This document shows, piece by piece, positions 1 to 7,320 of a stretch of DNA of 64,000 bases. The notes beneath the pieces are model-generated. The model saw only the letters and a program-made list of their open reading frames with translations. It had not been told where the DNA came from and ran no database searches. The stretch is from assembly GCF_008930665.1 (NCBI RefSeq), contig NZ_PQMG01000002.1, positions 1-64,000 on the forward strand, written 5' to 3'. Source of the stretch: Corynebacterium sp. 74A. GTDB lineage: Bacteria > Actinomycetota > Actinomycetes > Mycobacteriales > Mycobacteriaceae. The stretch's first letter is position 1; every line of letters begins with the position of its first letter. The position numbers and the translations under genes are program-made.

Positions 1-963
1 GGGCTCGGCGGCGGGGCCGGTGCGGGCAGTGCGCACCGTGCGCAGGCGTGGATCAAGCAGCGGGTAGCACAAATCCACGATGAGGTTGATCAGCACGAAC
101 AGTGCCGCGGCGAGCACCACGATGGCCATGAGTACAGGGGTGTCGCGATTGGATACCGCGTTCACGGTGAGCGCCCCGATCCCGGCTCGGCCGAAGACGG
201 CCTCGGTCACCACCGAGCCGCCGATGAGTTCGCCGAAGATCATGCCGGCGATAGTGAGGGTGGGAAGCAGCGCATTGCGCATGATGCCGCGCCACAGCAC
301 CCACCGTTCGGTGGCGCCGCGGGCCCGCAACACGGTGACAAAGGGGCTGGCCTCCACGTCATCGATGGAACGGATGAGCACCTGCGCGAGGGGCGCAGCC
401 ACCGGAATCGAGAGGGTGATCACCGGCAACACCAGCTCATGCAGGGCGGAGCCGCCGATCACGGGGATGATGGCGAAGCGGAAACTCAGCAACTGGATGA
501 GCACGATGCCGACGAAGAAGGTAGGGGTAGAAGCAAAAAGTGGCGGCAGCGATCCGGCCAGCGCCCGCAGCCAGCGGAAGGGTCCGAAGGTGGCGGCGGT
601 GGCTATGAGGACCGCCAGCACCACGCCGAGGAGAAAGCCACTGACAGCCAGAGCCAGCGTGTGCGGAAGAGCCTCGCCCAAGAGAGTGGACACGGCACTG
701 CCTTGGGCCACCGAGGTACCGAAGTTTCCTGTGAGATAGCCACCGAGGAGCACGAAGAACTGCACCACCAGGGGCTTATCCGCGCCATAGGAGCGGCGAA
801 TCTCCTCCACCTGTTGCGGCGAGAGACCGAGCTCGGGGCTGGCATAGCGGGCTTCGACCGCATCGCCGGGCAAGGCGGCGAGCAGCACGAAGGCGGCGAT
901 GAACACCAGCAGTATCACGGTGAAGGCTTGGAGGATGCGCGACAACACAGCAGACCGAGTCAT
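1..963 (-). CDS. ABC transporter permease, DppB/OppB type (partial, cut by left edge)
   Basis: Inner-membrane permease of a peptide/nickel-type ABC importer. The reading frame starts at an ATG (963) with MTRSAVLSRILQAF, shows the usual first transmembrane segment of DppB-like proteins, and stays open for 321 codons to the window edge, so only the extreme C-terminus is missing. A segment with GATERWVLWRGIMRNALLPT fits the cytoplasmic EAA loop that contacts the ATPase, and several hydrophobic helices flank it. It begins 2 nt after the stop codon of the substrate-binding lipoprotein gene, so the two are one operon and translation is probably coupled; a second permease and ATPases are expected to the left of the window. 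The substrate cannot be read from the sequence: di/oligopeptides, nickel or another metal chelate are all possible. Family assignment is firm, substrate open. Confidence 0.88.
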   Translation of the reverse strand, partial: MTRSAVLSRILQAFTVILLVFIAAFVLLAALPGDAVEARYASPELGLSPQQVEEIRRSYGADKPLVVQFFVLLGGYLTGNFGTSVAQGSAVSTLLGEALPHTLALAVSGFLLGVVLAVLIATAATFGPFRWLRALAGSLPPLFASTPTFFVGIVLIQLLSFRFAIIPVIGGSALHELVLPVITLSIPVAAPLAQVLIRSIDDVEASPFVTVLRARGATERWVLWRGIMRNALLPTLTIAGMIFGELIGGSVVTEAVFGRAGIGALTVNAVSNRDTPVLMAIVVLAAALFVLINLIVDLCYPLLDPRLRTVRTARTGPAAEP

Positions 964-965
964 AT

Positions 966-2639
966 CTAGTTCTCCTTCGCGGCGCTCAGGCTGGTGGCAT
1001 AGAACCACGGGCGGGCGGTGGGGCCGGTGTGGAAATCCCGCACGTTATCGCCTAGGGCAAACACTTGGGGTTCCTCAAAAAGCGGCAAGGCATAGGCTTT
1101 GTCCGACACATAGTTCTGGCTTTCCCGCACCACACGCTCTCGGGCGACAGGGTCCGCGGTGCCAGAGATGGCGTTCATCAGTCGTTCAAGTTCGGGATCG
1201 TGGATCTCTCCCGTATCTGTATCGCCATTGAGCAAAACATTGCGTTTCTCCGAATGCCAGAGGGAGGTCACCACGTCCGCATCGGCACGGCCCACAATGT
1301 GATGGGCCAATTGAATCTTCTCGATGTCCTTGGCCGCGGCGGTTTGGGCGGCATAGTCTCCCGGGTAGAGCTGCAGGTCTACCCCGATGCGGCGCAGCTG
1401 TGCCTGCATCATGGTCACAATCTCCTTCGAGCGTGGCTGCGGCACCGCCTCGTTGACCGTGAGGCTCAGGCGCTCGCCGTCCTTCTCCCGGATGGCGCCT
1501 GGGCCCGCGCCTGCGGGCAGCTGCCAGCCGGCCTCGTCGAGCAGCTGCCGCGCGGCCTCGGGGTCGTAGACATAGTGCTCGGATTGATCCTCATAGCCGC
1601 GCGCCTCGCTCGAAAGCGTGGAGGTGGCCAGCGGGTAGGAGTCGGTGAACAAGGTGTCGAGGATTTCCTCTCGGTTCACGCCCTTGATGAGCGCCTCGCG
1701 GACCCGCTGATCCGCGAGATAGGGGTGGGCGAAGTGAAAGTTGATGGAGTTATTCATCCCGCCGGTGCCGCCGGCATGGATGCGCACACCCAGCTCCCGA
1801 AAGCGGCGCTCATCGGGTGCTTCCACCTGGCGAATCACGTCGGCCTGGCCAGCGAGCAGAGCACCGGTGCGCACCGAGTCCTCTGGGGCGGTGACGATGG
1901 TGAGGGTGGTGAGCTTCGCCGGGCCGTGATGGGAGGCCGCCGGCGGGCCCCAGTCATAGTCCTCGCGCCGCACCAGCCGGATCTGGGTGCCCAGTTCCTC
2001 CTCCTCGATCACGAAGGGGCCGCTGGCCACCACGTTTACCGCATTGCCGGGGCCGAAGCCCTCGGCGTCGCGACGCAGCGTGGCAGTCGACAATAACCCA
2101 GCATTCAGGGTGGAGGTGGCTTGCGCGAAGCCCGGCGCGGGGGCGGAGAAGTGGAAGCGCACGGTGTGCTCATCGAGCACCTCGCCGCGCTCATAGTTGT
2201 TGATCTGCTCGCTGGGCGGCAGGGTGCGCTCGGCGTCGCCGCGCCCGAAGAGATCAAAGTTGGCCACCACATTCGCGGCGTCGAGGGCGCTGCCATCGGA
2301 GTAGGTCACGCCCTCACGTAGCCGGAAGGTGTATTCGGTGGCATCCTCGTTGATCTCGGGCAGCTCCGTGGCGATCCACGGGTGCAGCTCGAGGGTCTCG
2401 GGGTCTTGCCATAAGAGGCGATCGGTGATGTTTCCCACGATGCCCCCATTGGGGTAGAAGCCCGCGGTCGGCGGGTAGAGGCTGGTCCACGGGGCCGAAT
2501 CGGCATAGGTCAGCTCCGCGGCGGCGGCGCGATCATCGGGGTTGGCTTTGAGGGGCGCGGCACAGCTGGCGAGCATCAGCATGGGAATCGCGAGCGCGGC
2601 AAGAAGCGGGGCGAGATGAGGGCGTCGTGAGAGTGTCAT
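966..2639 (-). CDS. ABC transporter substrate-binding lipoprotein, SBP family 5
   Basis: Extracytoplasmic solute-binding protein (SBP_bac_5, DppA/OppA/NikA class) that feeds the permease encoded 2 nt downstream. I chose the ATG at 2639 (557 aa) because an AGGAAGG ribosome-binding site lies about 8 nt upstream and the N-terminus then becomes a lipoprotein signal: basic MTLSRRPH, a hydrophobic core, and the lipobox LASC with the lipidated Cys at about residue 26. An in-frame TTG at 2669 would add ten residues and has no good site. Family signatures include the early segment with TSLYPPTAGFYPNGG and the segment VREALIKGVNREEILDTLF typical of family 5. The gene diverges from the flavoprotein gene across a 130-bp region carrying two McbR-like operators (2729-2767), so sulfur-responsive control is possible. 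Substrate unknown. Confidence 0.9.
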   Translation of the reverse strand: MTLSRRPHLAPLLAALAIPMLMLASCAAPLKANPDDRAAAAELTYADSAPWTSLYPPTAGFYPNGGIVGNITDRLLWQDPETLELHPWIATELPEINEDATEYTFRLREGVTYSDGSALDAANVVANFDLFGRGDAERTLPPSEQINNYERGEVLDEHTVRFHFSAPAPGFAQATSTLNAGLLSTATLRRDAEGFGPGNAVNVVASGPFVIEEEELGTQIRLVRREDYDWGPPAASHHGPAKLTTLTIVTAPEDSVRTGALLAGQADVIRQVEAPDERRFRELGVRIHAGGTGGMNNSINFHFAHPYLADQRVREALIKGVNREEILDTLFTDSYPLATSTLSSEARGYEDQSEHYVYDPEAARQLLDEAGWQLPAGAGPGAIREKDGERLSLTVNEAVPQPRSKEIVTMMQAQLRRIGVDLQLYPGDYAAQTAAAKDIEKIQLAHHIVGRADADVVTSLWHSEKRNVLLNGDTDTGEIHDPELERLMNAISGTADPVARERVVRESQNYVSDKAYALPLFEEPQVFALGDNVRDFHTGPTARPWFYATSLSAAKEN

Positions 2640-2728
2640 GGACGGAGCCTTCCTATGCGATAAACACAACAGCAGGTGCCCGCCAGACGCGGCCCCTCAG
2701 CCCCGCCGCGGCGCGCACAGCACGATAT

Positions 2729-2767
2729 TAGACTGGCCATTCTATTTATAAAGGACTAATCTGTCTA
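2729..2767. promoter_or_regulatory. Divergent control region with two McbR-like operators
   Basis: Site 1 (2729-2744) reads TAGAC-N6-TTCTA, 9 of 10 fixed positions of the McbR consensus TAGAC-N6-GTCTA known from C. glutamicum; as a whole the 16-mer is palindromic at 14 of 16 positions. Site 2 (2752-2767) reads AGGAC-N6-GTCTA, 8 of 10. The two are 23 bp apart, about two helical turns, and site 2 ends 2 nt before the flavoprotein ATG. A TAATCT element at 2757-2762 could be the -10 of a leaderless transcript starting at 2770. The sites are seen in the sequence; McbR as the binding protein is inferred. Confidence 0.55.
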
Positions 2768-2769
2768 TT

Positions 2770-4632
2770 ATGGGTATTTCACACTCGGCTCACGCTCACC
2801 CCCGCAGCATCGCCATCATCGGAGCAGGACCCCGCGGGATCTCCCTGCTTGAGCGGCTATCCACGGCTCAGCGCCACAGCGATCAGCCCACCCCCTTGAC
2901 GGTGCATCTCCTCGACCCCCACCAGATCGGGGCGGGGCAGGTATGGCGCACCGACCAGCCGCGGACCATGTGCATGAACACCCTTGCCGATGCTGTCACC
3001 CTCTACCCCGACCCTGGCGCCAGCGTCGGCATTCCGCCACGCACCGGCCCCACCATGTATGAGTGGATCCGCGCACAGCTGCAGGACCCAGACGCGCGGG
3101 CGAGCGAGTTCTGGGAGGAGATGCGCGCCACCAAACCGGAGTCCAATCCCAGCCGCGCCCTCTACGGCGAGTATCTCCGTGCCGTCTACCAGCAGCTGCG
3201 CGACACCCTGCCAGAGACGATGACTGTGCGCGAGCACCCCCATACCGCCACCGCCATCGAGCCGCAGGGCTCCCAAGATCTGATAACACTCGCCGATGGC
3301 ACCACCCTGCTGGCCGATGCCACCGTGTTGGCCCTCGGCTGGGACACCCCAGCTCCCTCCGCCGAGGAGGAGGCCCTCGCCCAAGCGAGCGGCCAGTGGA
3401 TCGCCCCGGGCAACCCCATTGATCAGGATCTCTCCCCCATCGTCGCCGGCGAGACCGTGCTGGTGCGGGGGTTAGGCATGAGCTTCTTCGATTCCCTCCT
3501 GCTACTCACCGAGGGGCGCGGCGGCCGCTTCATCTCTGATACCTACCGGCGTTCGGGGCTGCGCTATGAGCCGAGCGGCCAGGAACCGCAGGTGGTGGTG
3601 GCCAGTGGCCGCGGCTATCCCTATCTGCCGAAATCGGAGTACCACTCCCTACCCCCTGCGCCACATAATCCCCGCACTCGCGCCGTGATCGCCGAGCTAT
3701 CGGAACGCACCGGTTTGGGCTGCATCGATTTCGGCACCGAGGTCCTGCCCGCACTATTGCGCGATGCCCACGAGGCCTACTACCTCACCAGCCGCCCTGC
3801 CCGTGTGGAGGAAATTCTCCAGCTCATCGATAGCACCACCGATCCTCGGCTTTTGCCGGATCAGATCGCACCGCTTCTTGACGCCACCTCTCGCCCCTTC
3901 GACCCCTTCGCCTACTCCCAGCCATTGGCGGGGCTCCGCATGGATCCGCCCGCCCTGACCGAGCACATCGCCGCAGGACTCAGCGGCGATATCCACGAGG
4001 CTGAACGCGCCCGTGAATCCGCCTTCAAAAATGGCATGTGGGCCCTGGCCGCCTCCCGCAAGGCCGTGGGCATTCTCGGCGAACACGGCCGCTACACCCA
4101 CGCCTCGCGCACCACCAGCCTCCGCGAATTCATGGCTCTGGGCCAGATGGCGGGATCGGGGCCGCCGCTGTTTCGCACCCGGCAGTTGCTGGCGCTTATC
4201 GACGCCGGCCTCGTGGAGTTTCTCGGCGCCACCCCACAGGTGAGCACCACCGAGACCGGCTTTCGTATGTCCTCTCCCACCACCCGCGACGCCCGCGAGG
4301 CCCGAGTGCTTCTCGATGCCTTCGTGCGCAACCCCGATATGGGCAGATCCGCCTCGCCTTTGGTGCGCTCAGTGGGCGCGAGGGCTCGGCTCTTCCGTTT
4401 TGACGATGGCAGCGCCTCGCGCTCGTGGGAAGTCGATCCCCATACTGGCCGTGTTCTCGGTAGCGAGGGAAAGGCCGATCCCCGGCTGCATGCGGTGGGC
4501 ATTCCCTTGGGGGCGTTTCTCGCCGACACCACGATCTCGCCGATGCCGCGTACCGACCCCACTATGCTCCAGGAAAGCGACCGGGTGGCGCGCTCGCTGC
4601 TACGCATCGCCTGCGGCTCTCCGAGCGCCTAA
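2770..4632 (+). CDS. FAD/NAD(P)-binding protein (lysine/ornithine N-monooxygenase-like fold)
   Basis: A 620-residue cytoplasmic flavoprotein of the FAD-NAD(P)-binding family (PF13454-like). The N-terminus carries the Rossmann dinucleotide motif AIIGAGPRGISLLERL at about residues 13-28, followed by a segment on orientation of the FAD site (GAGQVWRTDQPRTMCMNTLAD). A second glycine-rich stretch near residue 230 (VLVRGLGMSFFDSL) could bind NAD(P)H. The start ATG has no clear Shine-Dalgarno; a -10-like TAATCT just upstream suggests leaderless translation. Its stop is only 11 nt before the truncated-haemoglobin ATG, so the two are probably co-transcribed, and it diverges from a peptide-type ABC transporter. 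The substrate is unknown. Related proteins are often annotated as hydroxylases or simply as FAD/NAD(P)-binding; a role as electron donor to GlbO is my speculation. Confidence 0.8.
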   Translation: MGISHSAHAHPRSIAIIGAGPRGISLLERLSTAQRHSDQPTPLTVHLLDPHQIGAGQVWRTDQPRTMCMNTLADAVTLYPDPGASVGIPPRTGPTMYEWIRAQLQDPDARASEFWEEMRATKPESNPSRALYGEYLRAVYQQLRDTLPETMTVREHPHTATAIEPQGSQDLITLADGTTLLADATVLALGWDTPAPSAEEEALAQASGQWIAPGNPIDQDLSPIVAGETVLVRGLGMSFFDSLLLLTEGRGGRFISDTYRRSGLRYEPSGQEPQVVVASGRGYPYLPKSEYHSLPPAPHNPRTRAVIAELSERTGLGCIDFGTEVLPALLRDAHEAYYLTSRPARVEEILQLIDSTTDPRLLPDQIAPLLDATSRPFDPFAYSQPLAGLRMDPPALTEHIAAGLSGDIHEAERARESAFKNGMWALAASRKAVGILGEHGRYTHASRTTSLREFMALGQMAGSGPPLFRTRQLLALIDAGLVEFLGATPQVSTTETGFRMSSPTTRDAREARVLLDAFVRNPDMGRSASPLVRSVGARARLFRFDDGSASRSWEVDPHTGRVLGSEGKADPRLHAVGIPLGAFLADTTISPMPRTDPTMLQESDRVARSLLRIACGSPSA

Positions 4633-4643
4633 AATGGATAGAC

Positions 4644-5030
4644 ATGACTGAACCGCGCAGCGTCTTTGAGGAGCTCGGCGAGGACACCTTCGATCGTTTA
4701 GTCGCCGGCTTTTATGCCCGCGTGAAGGAGGATGACATCCTCGGGCCCATGTACCCAGCCGAGGACATGGCGGGAGCCGAGTGGCGGCTAAAAATGTTTC
4801 TCATCCAATTCTGGGGCGGACCCAGCGAGTATTCCGCCCAACGGGGGCATCCGCGGCTTCGTATGCGCCATGCGCCTTTTCAGATTGATGCGGCCGCCGC
4901 CGAGCGCTGGCTGGAGCTGATGAAAGCCTCCATGGATGAGCTATCCCCCGAGCAGCTTTCCGACGCCCACCGTGCCGCGGTGTGGGAGCACATGGTGCGG
5001 GTGGCCTATATGCTGGTCAATCACACCTAG
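4644..5030 (+). CDS. glbO: Truncated haemoglobin, group II (GlbO/HbO type)
   Basis: A 128-residue haem protein with the 2-over-2 globin fold, the usual size for the family. Visible features: B10 Tyr in GFYARV (Y24), the CD-region Tyr in GPMYP (Y37), the helix-E segment FLIQFWGGPSEY, the proximal His in RMRHAPF (H76), and the group-II-typical G8 Trp in AERWLELM (W88). HbO proteins bind O2 and NO and are linked to respiration, NO detoxification or peroxide chemistry. The gene follows the flavoprotein with an 11-nt gap and its last 4 nt overlap the convergent gene at 5027. The pairing with a flavoprotein could supply electrons for haem re-reduction, which this family needs but does not encode itself. 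Identity is secure; physiological role is inferred. Confidence 0.93.
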   Translation: MTEPRSVFEELGEDTFDRLVAGFYARVKEDDILGPMYPAEDMAGAEWRLKMFLIQFWGGPSEYSAQRGHPRLRMRHAPFQIDAAAAERWLELMKASMDELSPEQLSDAHRAAVWEHMVRVAYMLVNHT

Positions 5031-5656
5031 AGCAGGCTGGTGAGGGAGTCCGCACCGGCCCGGTACCACACCGAGCCGTAGTAGGCGTCGATACGCACCC
5101 ACCTGCCCGAGCGCGACACCAACAAACGATTATGACTGGGCTCGGAGGTATCTGTGGGGATAAAGGCGAAGGCGTTGAGCGCGAACACCGCGCGCATCGG
5201 CACCTCCACCGTGATCTCGCCGGCGCTACAGCTGATCACTGTGGAGTTGAGCAGGGACACTGGCGGCCCCATGGCGGTAGAAAATTGCTTCGCCAAGCCG
5301 CGCCCCGCATCCACGAGCTGCCGCACCGCGGCTCCTGGAATGGATTCGATGAGCTCCCACCCGTCTTCTGGGGGTAGGGCACCCGGCCAGGACAGCGCGC
5401 CGCCGGGGGCGGGGCTGGGCTGGGGGTGCAACCCCGAGCCATCGAAGGTGAGTAGATCCTGGGCCCGATACACGGCCCCATCGCTGTCGATAGTCCCTTC
5501 CGCGCGCCGCCCTGCGAGCACCGAAAAGGGGGTGTGCACAAAGCACTCAAGCCCGCCGGAGCGGCGAGCGATGCGGATATGGGCGGCACTATCGAGCGCG
5601 AGGGCGCGCGTGATCAGCGCGAGGATCCCCTGCTGTCCTGAGGAAAACTGCACCAC
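5027..5656 (-). CDS. Conserved actinobacterial hypothetical protein
   Basis: A 209-residue protein without signal peptide or membrane segment and without a motif that I recognise. It starts at a GTG (5656) with a GCGAGG site upstream, 12 nt after the stop of the thioesterase gene, so the two are one minus-strand operon. The position next to glbO, a hot-dog thioesterase and an EttA ATPase matches the mycobacterial order around Rv2470-Rv2478, where a hypothetical (Rv2474c-like) sits in the same place; I infer that it is the counterpart. The mid-region has Gly/Pro-rich stretches (HPQPSPAPGGALSWPG) and the C-terminal half is richer in hydrophobic beta-like segments. No function can be assigned. 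Confidence 0.75.
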   Translation of the reverse strand: MVQFSSGQQGILALITRALALDSAAHIRIARRSGGLECFVHTPFSVLAGRRAEGTIDSDGAVYRAQDLLTFDGSGLHPQPSPAPGGALSWPGALPPEDGWELIESIPGAAVRQLVDAGRGLAKQFSTAMGPPVSLLNSTVISCSAGEITVEVPMRAVFALNAFAFIPTDTSEPSHNRLLVSRSGRWVRIDAYYGSVWYRAGADSLTSLL

Positions 5657-5668
5657 AACCTCGCCGCT

Positions 5669-6136
5669 CTAGTTACTGCCGTCCGAGATCGCCTTGGTCT
5701 CCTCGGCGCGGGTGAGCACCGAGATCTCCCGCTCGCTAATAGGACGCGGGCTCGAGGTGTGCAGGTCCATCGCGATCTGCACGACTTCGATAATGCAGCA
5801 AATCTTGCCGTGGCGATCCTTCAGCTTCTGCCGCGAGGTAAAGGAGGTGTGGCCGATGCTAATGACTTGGGTATCCACGGTCACTGCGGTGGTGTCGGTA
5901 AGCACCGGGGCGAGATAGTCGGCATCAAGGCGACGCACGAACACGGTGGGGATCTCGAGGCCGCGGGGCACGAACTCGTCGATAGCAAAACGCATCCGCG
6001 CCTCCTGAGCAATCTCCACATAGATGGAGTTGCTCATGTGCCCGAAGCGGTCAAAGTCTGTCCAGCGCACCGGAATGGCGCAGGAATGAATGGGGCCGGG
6101 CGTGGAGCTTTCCACATGGGCGGCAGTTTCGGTCAT
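5669..6136 (-). CDS. Acyl-CoA thioesterase, hot-dog fold (4-hydroxybenzoyl-CoA thioesterase family)
   Basis: A 155-residue hot-dog thioesterase that hydrolyses acyl-CoA or aryl-CoA thioesters. The ATG at 6136 is chosen because AGAAGG lies about 8 nt upstream and the conserved core then starts near residue 20; the open frame continues to 6307 but without a start signal or conserved sequence. The active-site signature RWTDFDRFGHMSNSIYVE (D-x-D-x-x-G-H-x-x-N-x-x-Y) is intact, followed by EQ-like helix residues IAQEARMRF. It heads a minus-strand pair with the hypothetical gene at 5027. The same neighbourhood (glbO, thioesterase, ettA, ssb) is conserved in mycobacteria. The acyl substrate is not predictable from sequence. 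Confidence 0.85.
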   Translation of the reverse strand: MTETAAHVESSTPGPIHSCAIPVRWTDFDRFGHMSNSIYVEIAQEARMRFAIDEFVPRGLEIPTVFVRRLDADYLAPVLTDTTAVTVDTQVISIGHTSFTSRQKLKDRHGKICCIIEVVQIAMDLHTSSPRPISEREISVLTRAEETKAISDGSN

Positions 6137-6349
6137 CGTGGTTACCTTCTCACATACAATGCGTTCGCTCAGGTGCGTACTTAGGCCATTGTGCCAGTGC
6201 GGGCGCGCCCGTGCACGGGATTGGCACCCACGATTGACAGCGGCACCACCGGCTCGGCGATCTTCGCCGTTGCGCGTCCCACCTCGCAGCCCGTGGTGTG
6301 GGCGCACCCATTTTTCTTTTCCCTCACGTTCTCGAGCACAATAGAGAGC

Positions 6350-7201
6350 ATGAACATCCTGTCAATCCAATCGCACGTCACCTACGGGCACGTCGGCAAT
6401 TCCGCTGCCGTGTTCCCCCTCCAGCGCATGGGCCACGAGGTGTGGGCTATCAACACCGTGGAGTTTTCCAACCACACCGGCTATGGCGCCTGGCGCGGAC
6501 CGCTGATGCCCGCCTCTGATGTCACAGACATCGTCACCGGCCTCGAGGAGCGCGAGGTGCTGGGTTCGGTGGATGCCGTATTGTCTGGCTACCAGGGCGG
6601 CCCCGACATCGCGGATGCGATCCTCGACGCGGTGGCGCGAGTGAAAAAACACAACCCGAACGCCATCTATGTGTGCGATCCGGTGATGGGCAATGCCAAG
6701 TCAGGGTGCTTCGTCTCCGACGCCATCCCACCGCTACTGCGCGACAAGGTGGTGCCACAAGCCGATGTGATCGTGCCCAACCAGTTCGAACTGGGCTACT
6801 TGGTGGACCGCGAGGTCTCCGATCTGGATTCCACCCTCGCCGCCGTGGACGCCGCTTTCGATCTTGGCCCCTCGGCGGCACTCGTGACCTCCGTGGAGCG
6901 CCCCGACCGCGAGGAGGGCACCGTGGAGATGCTGGCCGTCGATGAGAAGGGCGCCTGGCTGGTCACCACCCCGAAGCTGCCGATTAAGATCAACGGCTCC
7001 GGCGATGTCACCGCCGCGCTCTTCACCGGCCACTACACCGAGGGCCGCGACGCCGCCGCTGCACTCGCCGCCACCACCTCCTCCATTTTCGACCTGGTGG
7101 AGGCGACCTACACCGCGGGCAGCCGTGAGCTGAAGCTCATCGAAACCCAGGATGCCTTCGCGCACCCGCGCATGCAGTTTGAGGTACGCCAAGTGCGCTA
7201 A
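6350..7201 (+). CDS. pdxY: Pyridoxal kinase PdxY
   Basis: A 283-residue ribokinase-like enzyme that phosphorylates pyridoxal (and pyridoxine/pyridoxamine) to give pyridoxal 5'-phosphate in the vitamin B6 salvage pathway. The start at 6350 gives the canonical N-terminus MNILSIQSHVTYGHVGNSAAVFP, with the substrate-binding SxQSHVxYGHVGN motif; upstream in-frame codons have no family similarity. Further signatures are YVCDPVMGN, VPNQFELGYL, and the nucleotide/anion-hole motif GSGDVTAALFTGH near residue 220, whose Asp is the catalytic base. It is a single + strand gene between two minus-strand operons, closed by a strong bidirectional terminator at 7225-7265. Length is normal for PdxY. Confidence 0.95.
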   Translation: MNILSIQSHVTYGHVGNSAAVFPLQRMGHEVWAINTVEFSNHTGYGAWRGPLMPASDVTDIVTGLEEREVLGSVDAVLSGYQGGPDIADAILDAVARVKKHNPNAIYVCDPVMGNAKSGCFVSDAIPPLLRDKVVPQADVIVPNQFELGYLVDREVSDLDSTLAAVDAAFDLGPSAALVTSVERPDREEGTVEMLAVDEKGAWLVTTPKLPIKINGSGDVTAALFTGHYTEGRDAAAALAATTSSIFDLVEATYTAGSRELKLIETQDAFAHPRMQFEVRQVR

Positions 7202-7224
7202 ATAGCTCTCGTCTCTAGACAACA

Positions 7225-7265
7225 ACCACCGCCGCTGAGCTGATATCCAGCTCGGCGGCGGTGGT
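7225..7265. terminator. Bidirectional terminator between pdxY and ettA
   Basis: An 18-bp stem (7225-7242 with 7248-7265, one G-T pair) around the 5-nt loop ATATC. It is flanked by short pyrimidine tracts and sits between the convergent pdxY and ettA genes. Confidence 0.85.
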
Positions 7266-7320
7266 GTTCTTTCGCGGCGCACCGGCCCCGCTGTGGGGGG
7301 CGGGTGCTCCGACTTAGTGT

